In this document: positions 16,075-24,865 of the stretch, piece by piece
Layout of the letters: every line of letters starts with the position of its first letter
Position numbering within the stretch: position 1 is the first letter of the stretch
From: Candidatus Sumerlaeia bacterium
GTDB lineage: Bacteria; Sumerlaeota; Sumerlaeia; SLMS01; JAHLLQ01
Direction of reading: 5' to 3'
DNA length: 39,118 bases
Assembly (NCBI GenBank): GCA_028284075.1
Contig: JANQSL010000044.1
Span: forward strand, 1-39,118
Translations under genes and position numbers: made by a program
The notes under the pieces: generated by a model
Told to the model about the DNA's origin: nothing
Database searches by the model: none
Seen by the model: the letters and a program-made list of their open reading frames with translations, nothing else

Positions 16075-17625
16075 TTAACGCTTTCTCAACAACTGTCCCG
16101 CGCGTTCGCCCGTCCATTCTCCATCGCTTCGCACAACCACACCGTTGACGAGAATTGTTTCGAAGCCCTTTGCGAGCTGTTGAGGATTGTCAAATGTTGC
16201 GGTGTCCTTCACGGCCGCCGGATCGAAAATCAGAATGTCCGCCGCGTATCCGGCTTTGAGAAGACCGCGGTCATGTCCGTCTCTTGACAGTCCAACGGTT
16301 GCCGCCGGCAAACCGGACATCTTGCGCACGGCTTCTTCCAGCGACATCATGCCTGTTTCGTTCACATAGTAACGAACAATCTTTGCAAAGGAACCGTATC
16401 CGCGCGGATGATGCATACCAGGGCTGCCGTCGCTGCAGACCATGACGTGTGAATTCTGCAGCAGGCGTCCCTGCAGCGTTTCGTTCATAACGAAGTACGC
16501 CGCACCGCCGCCAAAGGGGCCAATGCGATCGATCAGAACGTCTTCGAAAGGCATTTCCAGTTCGGTCGCAACATGCTCCAGAGTCATGCCCGTCCAGGGA
16601 TCCGTGCCGAACAGCGTCGCGCCCGGGCCGTTGCGGAGATTCACGCGATTGCGGAGGTACTCCTGCAGGTCCTCGCGTCGATTCGCCTTCACCTCGGCCC
16701 AGTCATTGGGCGGTTTCGCCCATTCCGGAAACACGATTCCGATACCGGTGTAACTCGCCGTGTAAGGATACACGTCAGCGGTGACTGTGATTCCCCTGGA
16801 ACGCGCATCATCAAGTTTGGCAAGCAACTCCTCCGCGCGCTCCGTTCCCTTTCCGTAGACGACCTTGAAGTGAGAGATATGAACGGGGCATCCGGCGCCT
16901 TCGCCCTGCGTCAGCAACTCTTCGATGGCCGCATCGAGCTGATCGTTGTCCTCGCTGCGCATATGACTCATGACAAGGCCGCCGAACTCGGCAACAGGCT
17001 TTGCCGTTTCGATCAGCTCTTCCTGTGTTGCGAACGTCCCGGGGATATACTCGATGCCCGTTGTCATTCCCCAGCAACCCGCCTCCATTGCCTCACGGAC
17101 CAGAGCCACCATCGAGGCGATCTGCTCTTCCGACGGGTTTTCCTCGAACGCCGTTCCGCTCTCCTTGCGAACCGTGCCGTGTCCGACAAACGGAACGATG
17201 TTCGGTCCCGGCGACTCGGCTTCGACCTCCGCGGTCCACTGATCCCATGGATCGGCGGTGGGACTGCTGCCGTCCATTCCGAGGCATACAGACGTGACGC
17301 CCATGGCGAGGAAGTTCTCGAACTCCGGCGACTGCAACGGACTGCCATGACCGTGTGTGTCAATAAAGCCGGGAGTGACGACTTTGTCTGTTGCATCGAT
17401 GAAGACTGTTTCAGGATCGAACGTGATTCGAGCCTGGTTGAGATTGAGAATGTTCTCAATCTGCCCGTCCCTCACGATGACATCCATCCGCTGGCGTGGA
17501 GCGCCGGTGCCGTCGATCAGCATTCCACCCTGAATGACGATGGTTTCCGTGCCCTGAGCGAACACGGAGCCGTAAAGAAACGCTCCGGCAGCGAGCGCGG
17601 AAAACGCACGAATCAAAGACTGCAT
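16075..17625 (-). CDS. Exported D-aminoacylase-like amidohydrolase (N-acyl-D-amino-acid deacylase family)
   Basis: ATG 17625 has a perfect AGGAGG 6 bases upstream; 516 residues. It begins with a Sec signal peptide (MQSLIRAFSALAAGAFLYGS, VFAQ cleavage). The metal-binding TPGFIDTHGHGS carries the His-x-His (His91, His93) of the amidohydrolase superfamily. Later ligands are in the CWGMTTGIEYIPG, MSHMRSEDND and VHISHFKV segments, and CSDGSPGMHHPRGYGSF holds the conserved Asp and the HPRxYG motif of D-aminoacylases. The C terminus has the usual GHDRGLLKAGYAADILIFDP metal-dependent-hydrolase closure. Family members release D-amino acids from N-acyl-D-amino acids or D-peptides. An exported copy could scavenge cell-wall-derived D-amino acids or peptides; that is inference. 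Confidence 0.88.
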   Translation of the reverse strand: MQSLIRAFSALAAGAFLYGSVFAQGTETIVIQGGMLIDGTGAPRQRMDVIVRDGQIENILNLNQARITFDPETVFIDATDKVVTPGFIDTHGHGSPLQSPEFENFLAMGVTSVCLGMDGSSPTADPWDQWTAEVEAESPGPNIVPFVGHGTVRKESGTAFEENPSEEQIASMVALVREAMEAGCWGMTTGIEYIPGTFATQEELIETAKPVAEFGGLVMSHMRSEDNDQLDAAIEELLTQGEGAGCPVHISHFKVVYGKGTERAEELLAKLDDARSRGITVTADVYPYTASYTGIGIVFPEWAKPPNDWAEVKANRREDLQEYLRNRVNLRNGPGATLFGTDPWTGMTLEHVATELEMPFEDVLIDRIGPFGGGAAYFVMNETLQGRLLQNSHVMVCSDGSPGMHHPRGYGSFAKIVRYYVNETGMMSLEEAVRKMSGLPAATVGLSRDGHDRGLLKAGYAADILIFDPAAVKDTATFDNPQQLAKGFETILVNGVVVRSDGEWTGERAGQLLRKR

Positions 17626-17689
17626 GGAAAGCCTCCTGTTTGTGACCCTGATCGGTTTCACATGCCCTCGTGGAGCACAAAGAAAAAGA

Positions 17690-17709
17690 GCCTCCCAACG
17701 GAGAAAGGC
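17690..17709 (-). terminator. Probable Rho-independent terminator
   Basis: On the minus strand an imperfect stem (GCCT pairing AGGC outside, CC-GTT-GG inside, with a bulge) is followed directly by a TCTTTTTCTTT tract. It lies 20 bases beyond the stop of the small unknown gene ending at 17730 and would separate that gene from the amidohydrolase gene. Confidence 0.5.
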
Positions 17710-17729
17710 GGAAAGGAGTCCGGCACATC

Positions 17730-18074
17730 TTATCGCGAGATCTTGAATCGGACCTGCCTCAAACGTTCTACAGCTTGCTTGGAACCAAACCTTCCGGCTT
17801 CTTTGTAGTCCATGCGCAGGGCGTCTTCATCAAAGCAGATTTGTCCGAGTATCTCGAACGCTATGACACGATGAGGCTCGATTCGGGTATCGTGTTTTTG
17901 CAATAGCGCCAGTTCCTCTTCGTCGGATTCGTGGCCATCGAGAGCATAACGCCAATAAAAATTGCCGTATTTCTCAATGAATTCCTGAAAGTCGATCTCT
18001 CCACTCACACACTCTCTAACCAGAGTGTCGTGTTCGTCGATGACCTTCAGGACATCTGCCTCTGATTCAAACAT
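17730..18074 (-). CDS. Small acidic unknown protein (114 aa)
   Basis: I chose ATG 18074 because GGAAAG lies 8 bases upstream; a GTG at 18098 and ATG at 18080 are in frame. The 114-residue product is acidic in its first two thirds (MFESEADVLKVIDEHDTLV, then GHESDEEELALLQKHD) and basic at its C terminus (KQAVERLRQVRFK). It is predicted to be mainly helical, with no signal peptide or membrane segment. I do not recognise a named family, although the FYWRYALDGHESDEEE segment resembles short immunity-like or hypothetical proteins scattered across bacteria. It sits in an A/T-richer patch with two other unknown genes between the amidohydrolase and a tRNA pair. Function unknown. Confidence 0.6.
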   Translation of the reverse strand: MFESEADVLKVIDEHDTLVRECVSGEIDFQEFIEKYGNFYWRYALDGHESDEEELALLQKHDTRIEPHRVIAFEILGQICFDEDALRMDYKEAGRFGSKQAVERLRQVRFKISR

Positions 18075-18198
18075 TACCATTTCTTTCCGGAAAATCACTT
18101 TTTATATCTGTTGTTTTGCGACTGAATTCTTCATTGCCCAGCCTCCATGGCTGACGAGGCTGGTTTCTCAAGCGTTGCAGCCGTATAAAGGAGGGACA

Positions 18199-18771
18199 CT
18201 ATTCACCACTCTCACTATTTTCCATGTTCACTGGTGATTCACTCTCATCTTGTTGCTGCTGTTTTTCATCAATGATGCGAATCCGGGCCGCTACATCGTT
18301 TCCTCTATAGAAGAGAGGGAATAATTTGTCCCGCTTGTATACAAGATCATCTATTCTCGCCGAGTACGTAAATACACCCTCCGATGTTGAGACGTAGAAA
18401 ATCGTCTCGCCGGGCTTCGGTACCGGGAATTTATCGGTCTTCTTCATGTGCTTGAGCTGTGCTTCAGCCGTTTCAATAAACGATAGCAATGCCGAGCGAA
18501 CCTTTGCTTCCCTGCCAAATCCAAGTTTCCCGCCGCCATCCGAGAAATAGATGCTGGCTGTTCCATCGGCAGTCGCGACTACTGTTACCACTCTATCACC
18601 GCCCGCCTCCATCAGCACGGTCCGAACATACTTCCCACTCAATTCGGGAACATGTTTGTCGTTGAGACTTAACATCAACTCTCGCAGGCCAATGTATTCC
18701 TCCGTCAAATCGTAGGATGGCTTGTCATCGCCCCCGAAGAGGCGACCGATACATGAAAACAATGCAGCCAT
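18199..18771 (-). CDS. Conserved hypothetical protein (190 aa)
   Basis: 190 residues from ATG 18771; the ribosome binding site is weak (GGACTG). The body is one soluble alpha/beta domain: VRTVLMEAGGDRVVTVVATADGTASIYFSDGGG, a helix with VRSALLSFIETAEAQL, then PKPGETIFYVSTSEGVFTYSAR and a closing strand. From memory this pattern (VLME-G, ADGT-S-YFS-GGG, PxPGxxxFY) recurs in conserved hypothetical proteins of unrelated bacteria; no function is known to me. The C-terminal 25 residues are a Gln/Glu/Ser-rich tail (EKQQQQDESESP) that looks disordered. No signal peptide. Codons and base composition are A/T-richer than the backbone. Confidence 0.65.
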   Translation of the reverse strand: MAALFSCIGRLFGGDDKPSYDLTEEYIGLRELMLSLNDKHVPELSGKYVRTVLMEAGGDRVVTVVATADGTASIYFSDGGGKLGFGREAKVRSALLSFIETAEAQLKHMKKTDKFPVPKPGETIFYVSTSEGVFTYSARIDDLVYKRDKLFPLFYRGNDVAARIRIIDEKQQQQDESESPVNMENSESGE

Positions 18772-18825
18772 AATAATCAGTCCGCGTATTTGAGGTTTTG
18801 AAATGGCGGAGGCCTCCCTAAAGTA

Positions 18826-19269
18826 TTAACAAATGGCTGGCGGTGCTGATTTGCAAGACAAGCCGGAACACTGGCGGCATAAGGCCTGTTCGGTTTCGTC
18901 TCGGACCGTCTGGAGAATCGTTTCGACAATCCCTGCTTCATTCTCCTCGAGCCAGATGTCGAGCTTCTTGTATTCTCCTTTATTCGAAAGCGTTCTTAAC
19001 GGCTCCATATTGTTCAGACAGCCAACAGAGAGCTCAATCCAGTCATCGCCCCAGTCTTTATGAGTTATCTCTGAGCCCACCCGAATGGCAGAACTCAACC
19101 CTCCCATGATTCGTCCAAGCTTCCTGGACGGGTGGAGTTTGTGAAGCATCGCACATGTCAGCCAGGTTGGGTGCTCATTCACAAGTCTTTTGATACCGGT
19201 TGCTCCAAGGTCGGTCCTGCGGCGTTGACGGATCATCTCGTCACGTCCGGCTCTTGTGATTGCACTCAT
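18826..19269 (-). CDS. Unknown protein (147 aa), possibly a fragment
   Basis: From ATG 19269 (GGA 7 bases upstream) the frame gives 147 residues. The N terminus is basic (RDEMIRQRRRTDLGATGIKRLV) and could form a helix-turn-helix-like unit; the middle has LDIWLEENEAGIVETILQTV, and the end is unusually cysteine-rich (CRQCSGLSCKSAPPAIC). I do not recognise the family. The cysteine-rich end could be an artefact of reading past the original end of the gene, so a truncated or decayed gene is possible. It is the gene nearest the tRNA pair in this A/T-richer patch. Confidence 0.45.
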   Translation of the reverse strand: MSAITRAGRDEMIRQRRRTDLGATGIKRLVNEHPTWLTCAMLHKLHPSRKLGRIMGGLSSAIRVGSEITHKDWGDDWIELSVGCLNNMEPLRTLSNKGEYKKLDIWLEENEAGIVETILQTVRDETEQALCRQCSGLSCKSAPPAIC

Positions 19270-19420
19270 GCTTACGTCCGCCGAACGGCTGAGGGTCAGT
19301 GGCGCCGAAAGTGCGCCCGCTTTATCTGGTTGTCAGGCGTACTTCATCTTCGCTCTCACAACAGAGCAAGCCTGGACCTGTCAAAGCAGAATACGGAGCC
19401 GTTCAGGTCAACTATAGCAG

Positions 19421-19448
19421 AATCCCCGGCTGCCACGGGCCGGGGATT
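19421..19448 (-). terminator. Inverted repeat, probable terminator of the tRNA transcript
   Basis: A 10-bp perfect arm pair (AATCCCCGGC / GCCGGGGATT) with an 8-base loop lies 28 bases beyond the 3' end of tRNA-Asp on the minus strand, followed by TTCTGCTATAG. The U-tract is short, so termination strength is uncertain. Confidence 0.55.
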
Positions 19449-19476
19449 TCGAGTCCTGATTTTCCTGAAAGTGAAA

Positions 19477-19553
<77 letters not shown>

Positions 19554-19597
19554 GCAAAATTATGTCAACAACCCACTGGAGCCCCGCTTCGAATCGA

Positions 19598-19674
19598 TGG
19601 TGGGCGGCACAGGATTCGAACCTGTGACATCCAGCTTGTAAGGCTGGCGCTCTAACCAACTGAGCTAGCCGCCC
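19598..19674 (-). tRNA. tRNA-Val (TAC)
   Basis: Minus-strand cloverleaf of 77 bases: acceptor GGGCGGC pairs with GCCGCCC, D arm GCTC-AGTTGGTTA-GAGC, anticodon arm CCAGC-CTTACAA-GCTGG with anticodon TAC, T arm CACAG-GTTCGAAT-CCTGTG. Discriminator A73 and an encoded CCA are present. The Val-Asp pairing is a common tRNA gene order in bacteria. Confidence 0.97.
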
Positions 19675-19797
19675 GCCTCCACCACCGGGCCGTGCCCCGT
19701 GGGGGAGCCGGAGGGTGGTGAGAAGCCCCTCCGCCGTCAAGCGCGAAAAACCACGAGGTCCGGAGAAATTCGGCAGGGGAGGAGGTGCATCAGGCCA

Positions 19798-20934
19798 CTA
19801 CGCGAACGCATCGGGGTTCAGTTCCTTCAGCTCGTCGATGACGAACAGGCCGTCCCTGCGGATCGTTTGGCCGTCGAAGGCGATTTCTCCACCACCCTTT
19901 TCCTGCCGCTGGATGCAGACGAGGTCCCAGTGGATGCTGGATTTATTGCCGTTGGGTGCCTCGTCGTAGGCATTCCCGAGGGCCATGTGGAAGCTGCCGG
20001 CGATCTTTTCGTCGAAGAGGATGTCGCGCATGGGCTCCATTACCCCGGGGTTGAAACCGATGGAGATTTCACCCAGATAGCGGGCACCTTCGTCGCGGTT
20101 GAGAATACCCTGAAGGGCCTGGGTCTGTGCCTCGTCGGCCCCGCGAGCTTCCACGGCTTTGCCGTTTTCGAAGCGGAGAAAAATGTTCTCGAAAGGTTTT
20201 CCTTCGTAGATTGTCGGTGTGTTGAATTGAACAGTGCCGTTCACGCTCTCCCGAACAGGTGCCGTGAAGCACTCGCCGTCGGGAATGTTATGTGTTCCGC
20301 AACAAGGTACCACAGGGATGTCTCTGATGGACATGGTCAGGTCCGTTCCCGGTCCCTTGAAGTGCAGCTTGTCCGTCCGGGCCATAAGCGTTTCCAGCGG
20401 TTTGACGGCTTCTGCCATTTTCGCATAATCGACACAGCAAACCTTGTAATAGAAATCCGCGAAGGCACTTGTCGATGTCTGTGCCAGCTGTGCCATGGAG
20501 GGCGTTGGGTAGCGCAACACGCACCATCGTGTTTGGTTAACACGAACATCCAGATGGACCGGTTTGTAGACGTGCCGATTGAAGAGTTTCGACTTTTCTG
20601 ACGGAACATCGGACTTCTCAAAGATGTTTCCGGCACCGCGAACTCCGATGTAGCACTGCGTTCCCTGCATCATGCCAAGCTCAAATTCGCCGAGGCGTTT
20701 CATGCTTTCCTCGTTTGCCTCGATCAGATACTCGCGTTGGAGTGCGGGGTCGGTGAATTGCAGATGAGGTGCCGCCCCCGCTTTTGCCACGGCGGACACC
20801 AGAGCCGAACCAAGGCCGAGAGTCTCTTCGCCGACGCATTCAATGAAAACGAGATCACCGGGTTTTGCGGCGACCGAGTAGTTCACCAGAAGATCGGCCA
20901 GAGTGCGGTCGCGGGGGTCGATGGATGAAGTCAT
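19798..20934 (-). CDS. Aminopeptidase, peptidase family M29
   Basis: 378 residues from ATG 20934 with AGGAGG 5 bases upstream. The C-terminal half holds candidate two-metal ligands with the order and spacing I recall for M29 aminopeptidases (AmpS/aminopeptidase T): Glu221 (GECFTAP), Glu289 (YLGEISIG), His316 (GSFHMALG), His335 and Asp337 (IHWD). NIPDGECFTAP matches the family's NxPTGEVFTxP. M29 enzymes are cytoplasmic, metal-dependent and remove N-terminal residues from peptides with broad specificity. It lies 71 bases downstream of the MATE gene, in the same direction; a common transcript is possible. Confidence 0.92.
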   Translation of the reverse strand: MTSSIDPRDRTLADLLVNYSVAAKPGDLVFIECVGEETLGLGSALVSAVAKAGAAPHLQFTDPALQREYLIEANEESMKRLGEFELGMMQGTQCYIGVRGAGNIFEKSDVPSEKSKLFNRHVYKPVHLDVRVNQTRWCVLRYPTPSMAQLAQTSTSAFADFYYKVCCVDYAKMAEAVKPLETLMARTDKLHFKGPGTDLTMSIRDIPVVPCCGTHNIPDGECFTAPVRESVNGTVQFNTPTIYEGKPFENIFLRFENGKAVEARGADEAQTQALQGILNRDEGARYLGEISIGFNPGVMEPMRDILFDEKIAGSFHMALGNAYDEAPNGNKSSIHWDLVCIQRQEKGGGEIAFDGQTIRRDGLFVIDELKELNPDAFA

Positions 20935-21005
20935 GAAGTCCTCCTGAGAGCAGGGGCTTCAATCAGGTTCCGCTGCGAGGGGCAAGGCTTAGGGGATCAA
21001 CACGG

Positions 21006-22505
21006 CTATCCGATGTGGAACCGGCCGATCGATGTTGGTTCCTCGGCTTCGACCTCTCTCACCAGATCGTGTTCGATGACTTTCATATTCTTCCAGTGTC
21101 CCGCCCGATATCGGAAGAGGGAGCCGAGTCCGAAAATCGTCACAAAGCTTCCCGCGGTGGCCCACAGCATGGCGGGGTTCCCTCCGGTCCACATGACGAG
21201 CAGGCAGGGGCCGATGAAGCCGAACAGCGAAGCGAAAACGGAGAGCAACATCACGAATTTCGTGTCACCCGCGCCCTTGAGAGCACTGGAGTAGATCAGG
21301 CTCAGTGCGTCGAAAATGGCATAGTAAGCGACGAAGTACATGAATACCCGCGCGAGATCGTGAACCTGCCTCATGACGGCCGGATCGTGATCGCCTCGCA
21401 AAAAGAGCCCGATGAAGAAACTCGGAAACGCCAGGTAGCAGGCCGCGAACACAACACAAACCGTCATCGTAATCACCTCCGCGGCACATGTGGTTGATTC
21501 CGCGACCTTCGATTTTCCGGCACCGATGTGCTTTCCGACCAGCATTGTGACCGCATGGGCCATTCCGATCATTGGCACGAAGTTGAAATGACTGATGGTG
21601 AAGGCAACGGTTGTTGCGGCAAGTGCCACGGGACTCACCCGCCCGACGATCAGCATGAAGATTGTGAATGCCGCCACGTCCACAAAGAAGTGCACACTCT
21701 GCGGGAAACCGTACCGGATCATTCTTGTCAACAGTGGCGGGTCGACGCGCCACGCGGAAATCACACGGTACTTCCGTTCCTGCGATGGTGTGCAAGTGGC
21801 CGCCACGAAGACGAGCGTTCCAAGGGCCATGCTCAGAGATGTGGCCCATGCGGCGCCCGGCAGACCAGGCGAAACAAACGGCAGCCACTCCGGAGGTGAG
21901 AAAATGAACCATTTGTTGAGCGCAATATTGGCCCCCGCGTTGAGGAAGTTCACCAACATCGGGAGCCATGTGTTGCCGCGCCCTGCAAAATAGAAGCTGA
22001 ACGCCGTGTTGAGCAGCAAAAAGAAGGAACCGATAGCGAGAATTCGAACATATGTCGCCTCAAGACCGGCAAGAAGCTCATCGGGATGAACGAAACCAAA
22101 GAACGGCCCGATGAGAGCCAGAAGCAGGATATTGAACAGACCTCCGGCAAGCGACAGATAGATTCCCTGCCACAGGCATGCTCCGATGCGATCATCCCGT
22201 TCGGCACCGTGATATTGTGCGACGAATGTTCCAAGGTATGCAACCACACCCATGGGGAGCTGCTGGATCAGCCACCAGACAACTCCACCGGTTTGTGAAG
22301 CGGCCATGTGGTATTCGAGATCGTAGATGGAAAGAAACCAGCGGTCGAAGAACATGTTCACGACCACCGACAGCTGACTGAAGATCATGGGCAGCGCGAC
22401 GATCGTCAGTTCACGCACCCCTCCATCGCCCCCCCAGTGGGGACGCACCCACAATCGCGCCCGAGTCACAGGCGCCCCCGCGATACCACTCGATTGAGCT
22501 GACAT
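21006..22505 (-). CDS. MATE-family multidrug/toxin efflux transporter
   Basis: 499 residues with 12 hydrophobic segments in two similar halves. The N-terminal half has REL-IVALPMIFSQLSVVVNMFFDRWFLS, the typical MATE TM1, then QTGGVVWWLIQQLPMGV. The second half repeats it with RYGFPQSVHFFVDVAAFTIFML. Family members expel cationic compounds from the cell in exchange for Na+ or H+. ATG 22505 follows the prmA stop by 15 bases, so the two are likely cotranscribed. An in-family alternative is a metabolite exporter; substrate is not inferable. Confidence 0.9.
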   Translation of the reverse strand: MSAQSSGIAGAPVTRARLWVRPHWGGDGGVRELTIVALPMIFSQLSVVVNMFFDRWFLSIYDLEYHMAASQTGGVVWWLIQQLPMGVVAYLGTFVAQYHGAERDDRIGACLWQGIYLSLAGGLFNILLLALIGPFFGFVHPDELLAGLEATYVRILAIGSFFLLLNTAFSFYFAGRGNTWLPMLVNFLNAGANIALNKWFIFSPPEWLPFVSPGLPGAAWATSLSMALGTLVFVAATCTPSQERKYRVISAWRVDPPLLTRMIRYGFPQSVHFFVDVAAFTIFMLIVGRVSPVALAATTVAFTISHFNFVPMIGMAHAVTMLVGKHIGAGKSKVAESTTCAAEVITMTVCVVFAACYLAFPSFFIGLFLRGDHDPAVMRQVHDLARVFMYFVAYYAIFDALSLIYSSALKGAGDTKFVMLLSVFASLFGFIGPCLLVMWTGGNPAMLWATAGSFVTIFGLGSLFRYRAGHWKNMKVIEHDLVREVEAEEPTSIGRFHIG

Positions 22506-22520
22506 TGATCCGCTAATCCG

Positions 22521-23444
22521 CTATCCGTTCACTCGGGGAAGGCAGTACCATGTTCCCCATTCCTCAAGGGCCGAGACTTCGGCGACATCCCACCCGGTGT
22601 TTGCAAGTCGTGTTTTCAAGGTTTCCTCCTCCGCGACAAGAAAACCCGAAACAATCATGGGCTTTCTCAACCGAGCCAGAGGCTCCAGCATGGAGTCGAA
22701 GCTTGCGCTTAGCATGTTGCACACGACGAGGTCCGGAATCGGAACACCATTTAACAAACATCCCATCACGGCTTCATCGATAGTGGAGCCCTGTACAAAT
22801 ACCAGTCGGTTTCCAACACCGTTAATTGTGGCGCTGCTCGCGAAGCTCCGTGCTGACGCCTCCTCGCAGTCCATGCCGACAGCCTCTTCCGCCCCCAGCA
22901 GGATCGCTGCGATACAGAGAACTCCGGTTCCCGTTCCGACATCCAGGATGGAATCGTATTCACCCGCTTTCGCCTGCAACATTCGCAGGCACCCGCGTGT
23001 TGTCGGATGCCCACCGGTACCGAAAGCCGGTGCGTATTCGATCGCGATATAGACGTTATTCGGCCGCTCCTTCAGAGTCGGTTCCTTTTCTTCCGGCGGA
23101 CCGACCCAGAGCCCCGGAGCGGACTCGGTGGCGTGATAAAAGGCTCTCCAGGCGGCTCCCCAGTCCTGCTCGCCCAGCAACGATCCTTCAATGGGGACCT
23201 CTTCAATGCCAAACCACTGCTTTGCCAGTTCGCGAACAAGACCGAGTGCTGCCTCAAGAGCTTCGTCATCTTCGCGCTCGACCGGTGGAAAGTAGAGAAT
23301 CGCCTCCTCGGGCACATCGTTGACGGCCGTACCTTCCACAACTCCCTCGCAGCCACCGTCCATTGCCAGGGTCCAAAGGATTTCCCACGTCTCTCCCGAG
23401 ACGTTCGAGGGTATGCCAAGACGAACCACCGGCCACAGTTTCAT
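22521..23444 (-). CDS. prmA: Ribosomal protein L11 methyltransferase PrmA
   Basis: From ATG 23444 the product is 307 residues, close to the family's usual length of about 290-310; an in-frame ATG at 23579 would add an atypical N-terminal extension and overlap the divergent phosphoesterase start. The N-terminal L11-recognition domain is present but divergent. The catalytic Rossmann fold has PAFGTGGHPTTRGCL, the classic PrmA motif, followed by SAM motif I ILDVGTGTGVLCIAAILLGAEEAVGMD, then LVVCNML in place of the family's N(I/L)L loop. PrmA trimethylates lysine and N-terminal residues of ribosomal protein L11. The ribosome binding site is weak. Confidence 0.88.
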   Translation of the reverse strand: MKLWPVVRLGIPSNVSGETWEILWTLAMDGGCEGVVEGTAVNDVPEEAILYFPPVEREDDEALEAALGLVRELAKQWFGIEEVPIEGSLLGEQDWGAAWRAFYHATESAPGLWVGPPEEKEPTLKERPNNVYIAIEYAPAFGTGGHPTTRGCLRMLQAKAGEYDSILDVGTGTGVLCIAAILLGAEEAVGMDCEEASARSFASSATINGVGNRLVFVQGSTIDEAVMGCLLNGVPIPDLVVCNMLSASFDSMLEPLARLRKPMIVSGFLVAEEETLKTRLANTGWDVAEVSALEEWGTWYCLPRVNG

Positions 23445-23556
23445 GGCCGCAGCAGAACCTGAGCCACAGGCGGTCATCAACCCCCACTTGTTCAAGACAG
23501 GGCTCGACCCGTTCACGGCGCGAAGATTGAGTTCCTGCTGCTTCGGAGATGTGCCA

Positions 23557-24798
23557 TTGATTGCCATCGTCACGCTCATACTCGTCGGTCTTGGCCTGGT
23601 TCATGTGTGGCTGCAGCTTTACAATCGACGGCTGCTTCTGCTTCGGGACACGCCGCGAAAGCCGACGATTCATCACCTCTCGGTGTGGCTGCTGGTTTTC
23701 CTGCCGCTGACTCTGCTGGCTTGGGTTTCGGATCGGGAACCCTTCGCGGCGGCACTCTCGTGGAGTCCCGACACTGCGGAATCCAGAGTTGTTTTTCTGT
23801 TCTTTGGATTTCTCTGGGTCTTTGCACTCTACCGATTCGGGTCGTGGTTTGCCGGTAAAGTTGTTCCTGTTCGCTCGGACCGCCTGGTTTCGGAGCAGAC
23901 CAGGGTACCACGTCTTGCATCTCCCGAGAGCGCACTTCCCCGCGTTCTGCGATCTCTGGAAACAACCCACGATCTTCATGTTCGGCGGCTTGAGATTGAG
24001 GTGCCGTCCCTCGCGGCGGAGTTTGACGGACTCACCATCGCCATGGTGTCAGACGTACACTACGATCCGCGACACAACCAGGTTTCATGGTTTGACGATC
24101 TTGCTGAAATCGTGAACGGTTTCGACGCGGACGTTGTGGCATTCACCGGCGACTTTGTGAATCGCCGGGGAGACGTACAGGAATCCGTCGCATTCCATGC
24201 CCGAATGAAGGGGCGGCTTGCGACGTTGGTTGCTCTCGGCAATCATGACGACTGGACGAACCCGAGGCTCATCCGAACGGAATGCCGTCGCCATGGTCTT
24301 CGCCTGATGCACAACCGGCGGTGGACAATTGAACGCCATGGTCGGAGATTAACCTTTGCAGGAACGGATTCCCCCTGGGGGAAGCGTCGAAGTAACTGGC
24401 CGCGATTGCTTCGCAAGGATCCTGGCGAGTCTCTTGTTCTCCTCAGCCATACGCCGGACAATACCCCCTGCGCCACAAAGCATGGGGCGAATCTGATCCT
24501 GAGCGGACATAACCATGGTGGCCAGGCTTGTCTGCCCCTTGTCGGTGCCGTTATTGTTCCGAGCCGCCATGGTCATCGCTATCTGGAAGGAGTTATCGAT
24601 GCCGGCCCGGAGGCCGTGCTCGTTGTTTCCCGCGGCATCGGGTCCAGTCCCGGGATTTTCGGCTGGAACGGACGGATTCTCTGTCCGCCGGAAGTCATTC
24701 TCCTGACGCTTCGCGCCCCTGCCGTCGAAGTCACCGCACCGGTTTTCAATCTCCAGGATGATGTCAAGGGAGCCGTTGTCGCGGCCATGCCCGGGTAG
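23557..24798 (+). CDS. Membrane-anchored metallophosphoesterase
   Basis: The TTG at 23557 has GGAG 8 bases upstream, giving about 413 residues; a GTG at 23551 is too close to that site. The N-terminal 140 residues contain about three to four hydrophobic helices. The calcineurin-like phosphoesterase domain follows with all metal-binding motifs: MVSDVHYD, FTGDFVN, LGNHDDW, LLSHTPD and LSGHNHGGQ. The layout matches YaeI/YkoQ-type phosphoesterases, membrane-bound enzymes acting on lipids or nucleotides. Substrate unknown. It is divergent from prmA and ends 67 bases before the DUF362 gene. Confidence 0.9.
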   Translation: MIAIVTLILVGLGLVHVWLQLYNRRLLLLRDTPRKPTIHHLSVWLLVFLPLTLLAWVSDREPFAAALSWSPDTAESRVVFLFFGFLWVFALYRFGSWFAGKVVPVRSDRLVSEQTRVPRLASPESALPRVLRSLETTHDLHVRRLEIEVPSLAAEFDGLTIAMVSDVHYDPRHNQVSWFDDLAEIVNGFDADVVAFTGDFVNRRGDVQESVAFHARMKGRLATLVALGNHDDWTNPRLIRTECRRHGLRLMHNRRWTIERHGRRLTFAGTDSPWGKRRSNWPRLLRKDPGESLVLLSHTPDNTPCATKHGANLILSGHNHGGQACLPLVGAVIVPSRHGHRYLEGVIDAGPEAVLVVSRGIGSSPGIFGWNGRILCPPEVILLTLRAPAVEVTAPVFNLQDDVKGAVVAAMPG

Positions 24799-24865
24799 CC
24801 GCGTTTTCATTGACGAAGCGGCCTGATCTTCGCTGCCCTGCCTACAGGCCTTTGAGGAGCCCCTC

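Noticed and set aside
16573-17808. Long plus-strand open frame opposite the amidohydrolase
   Set aside because: The minus-strand frame has a signal peptide and clear metal-binding motifs; the plus-strand frame shows no domain and has shadow-type composition.
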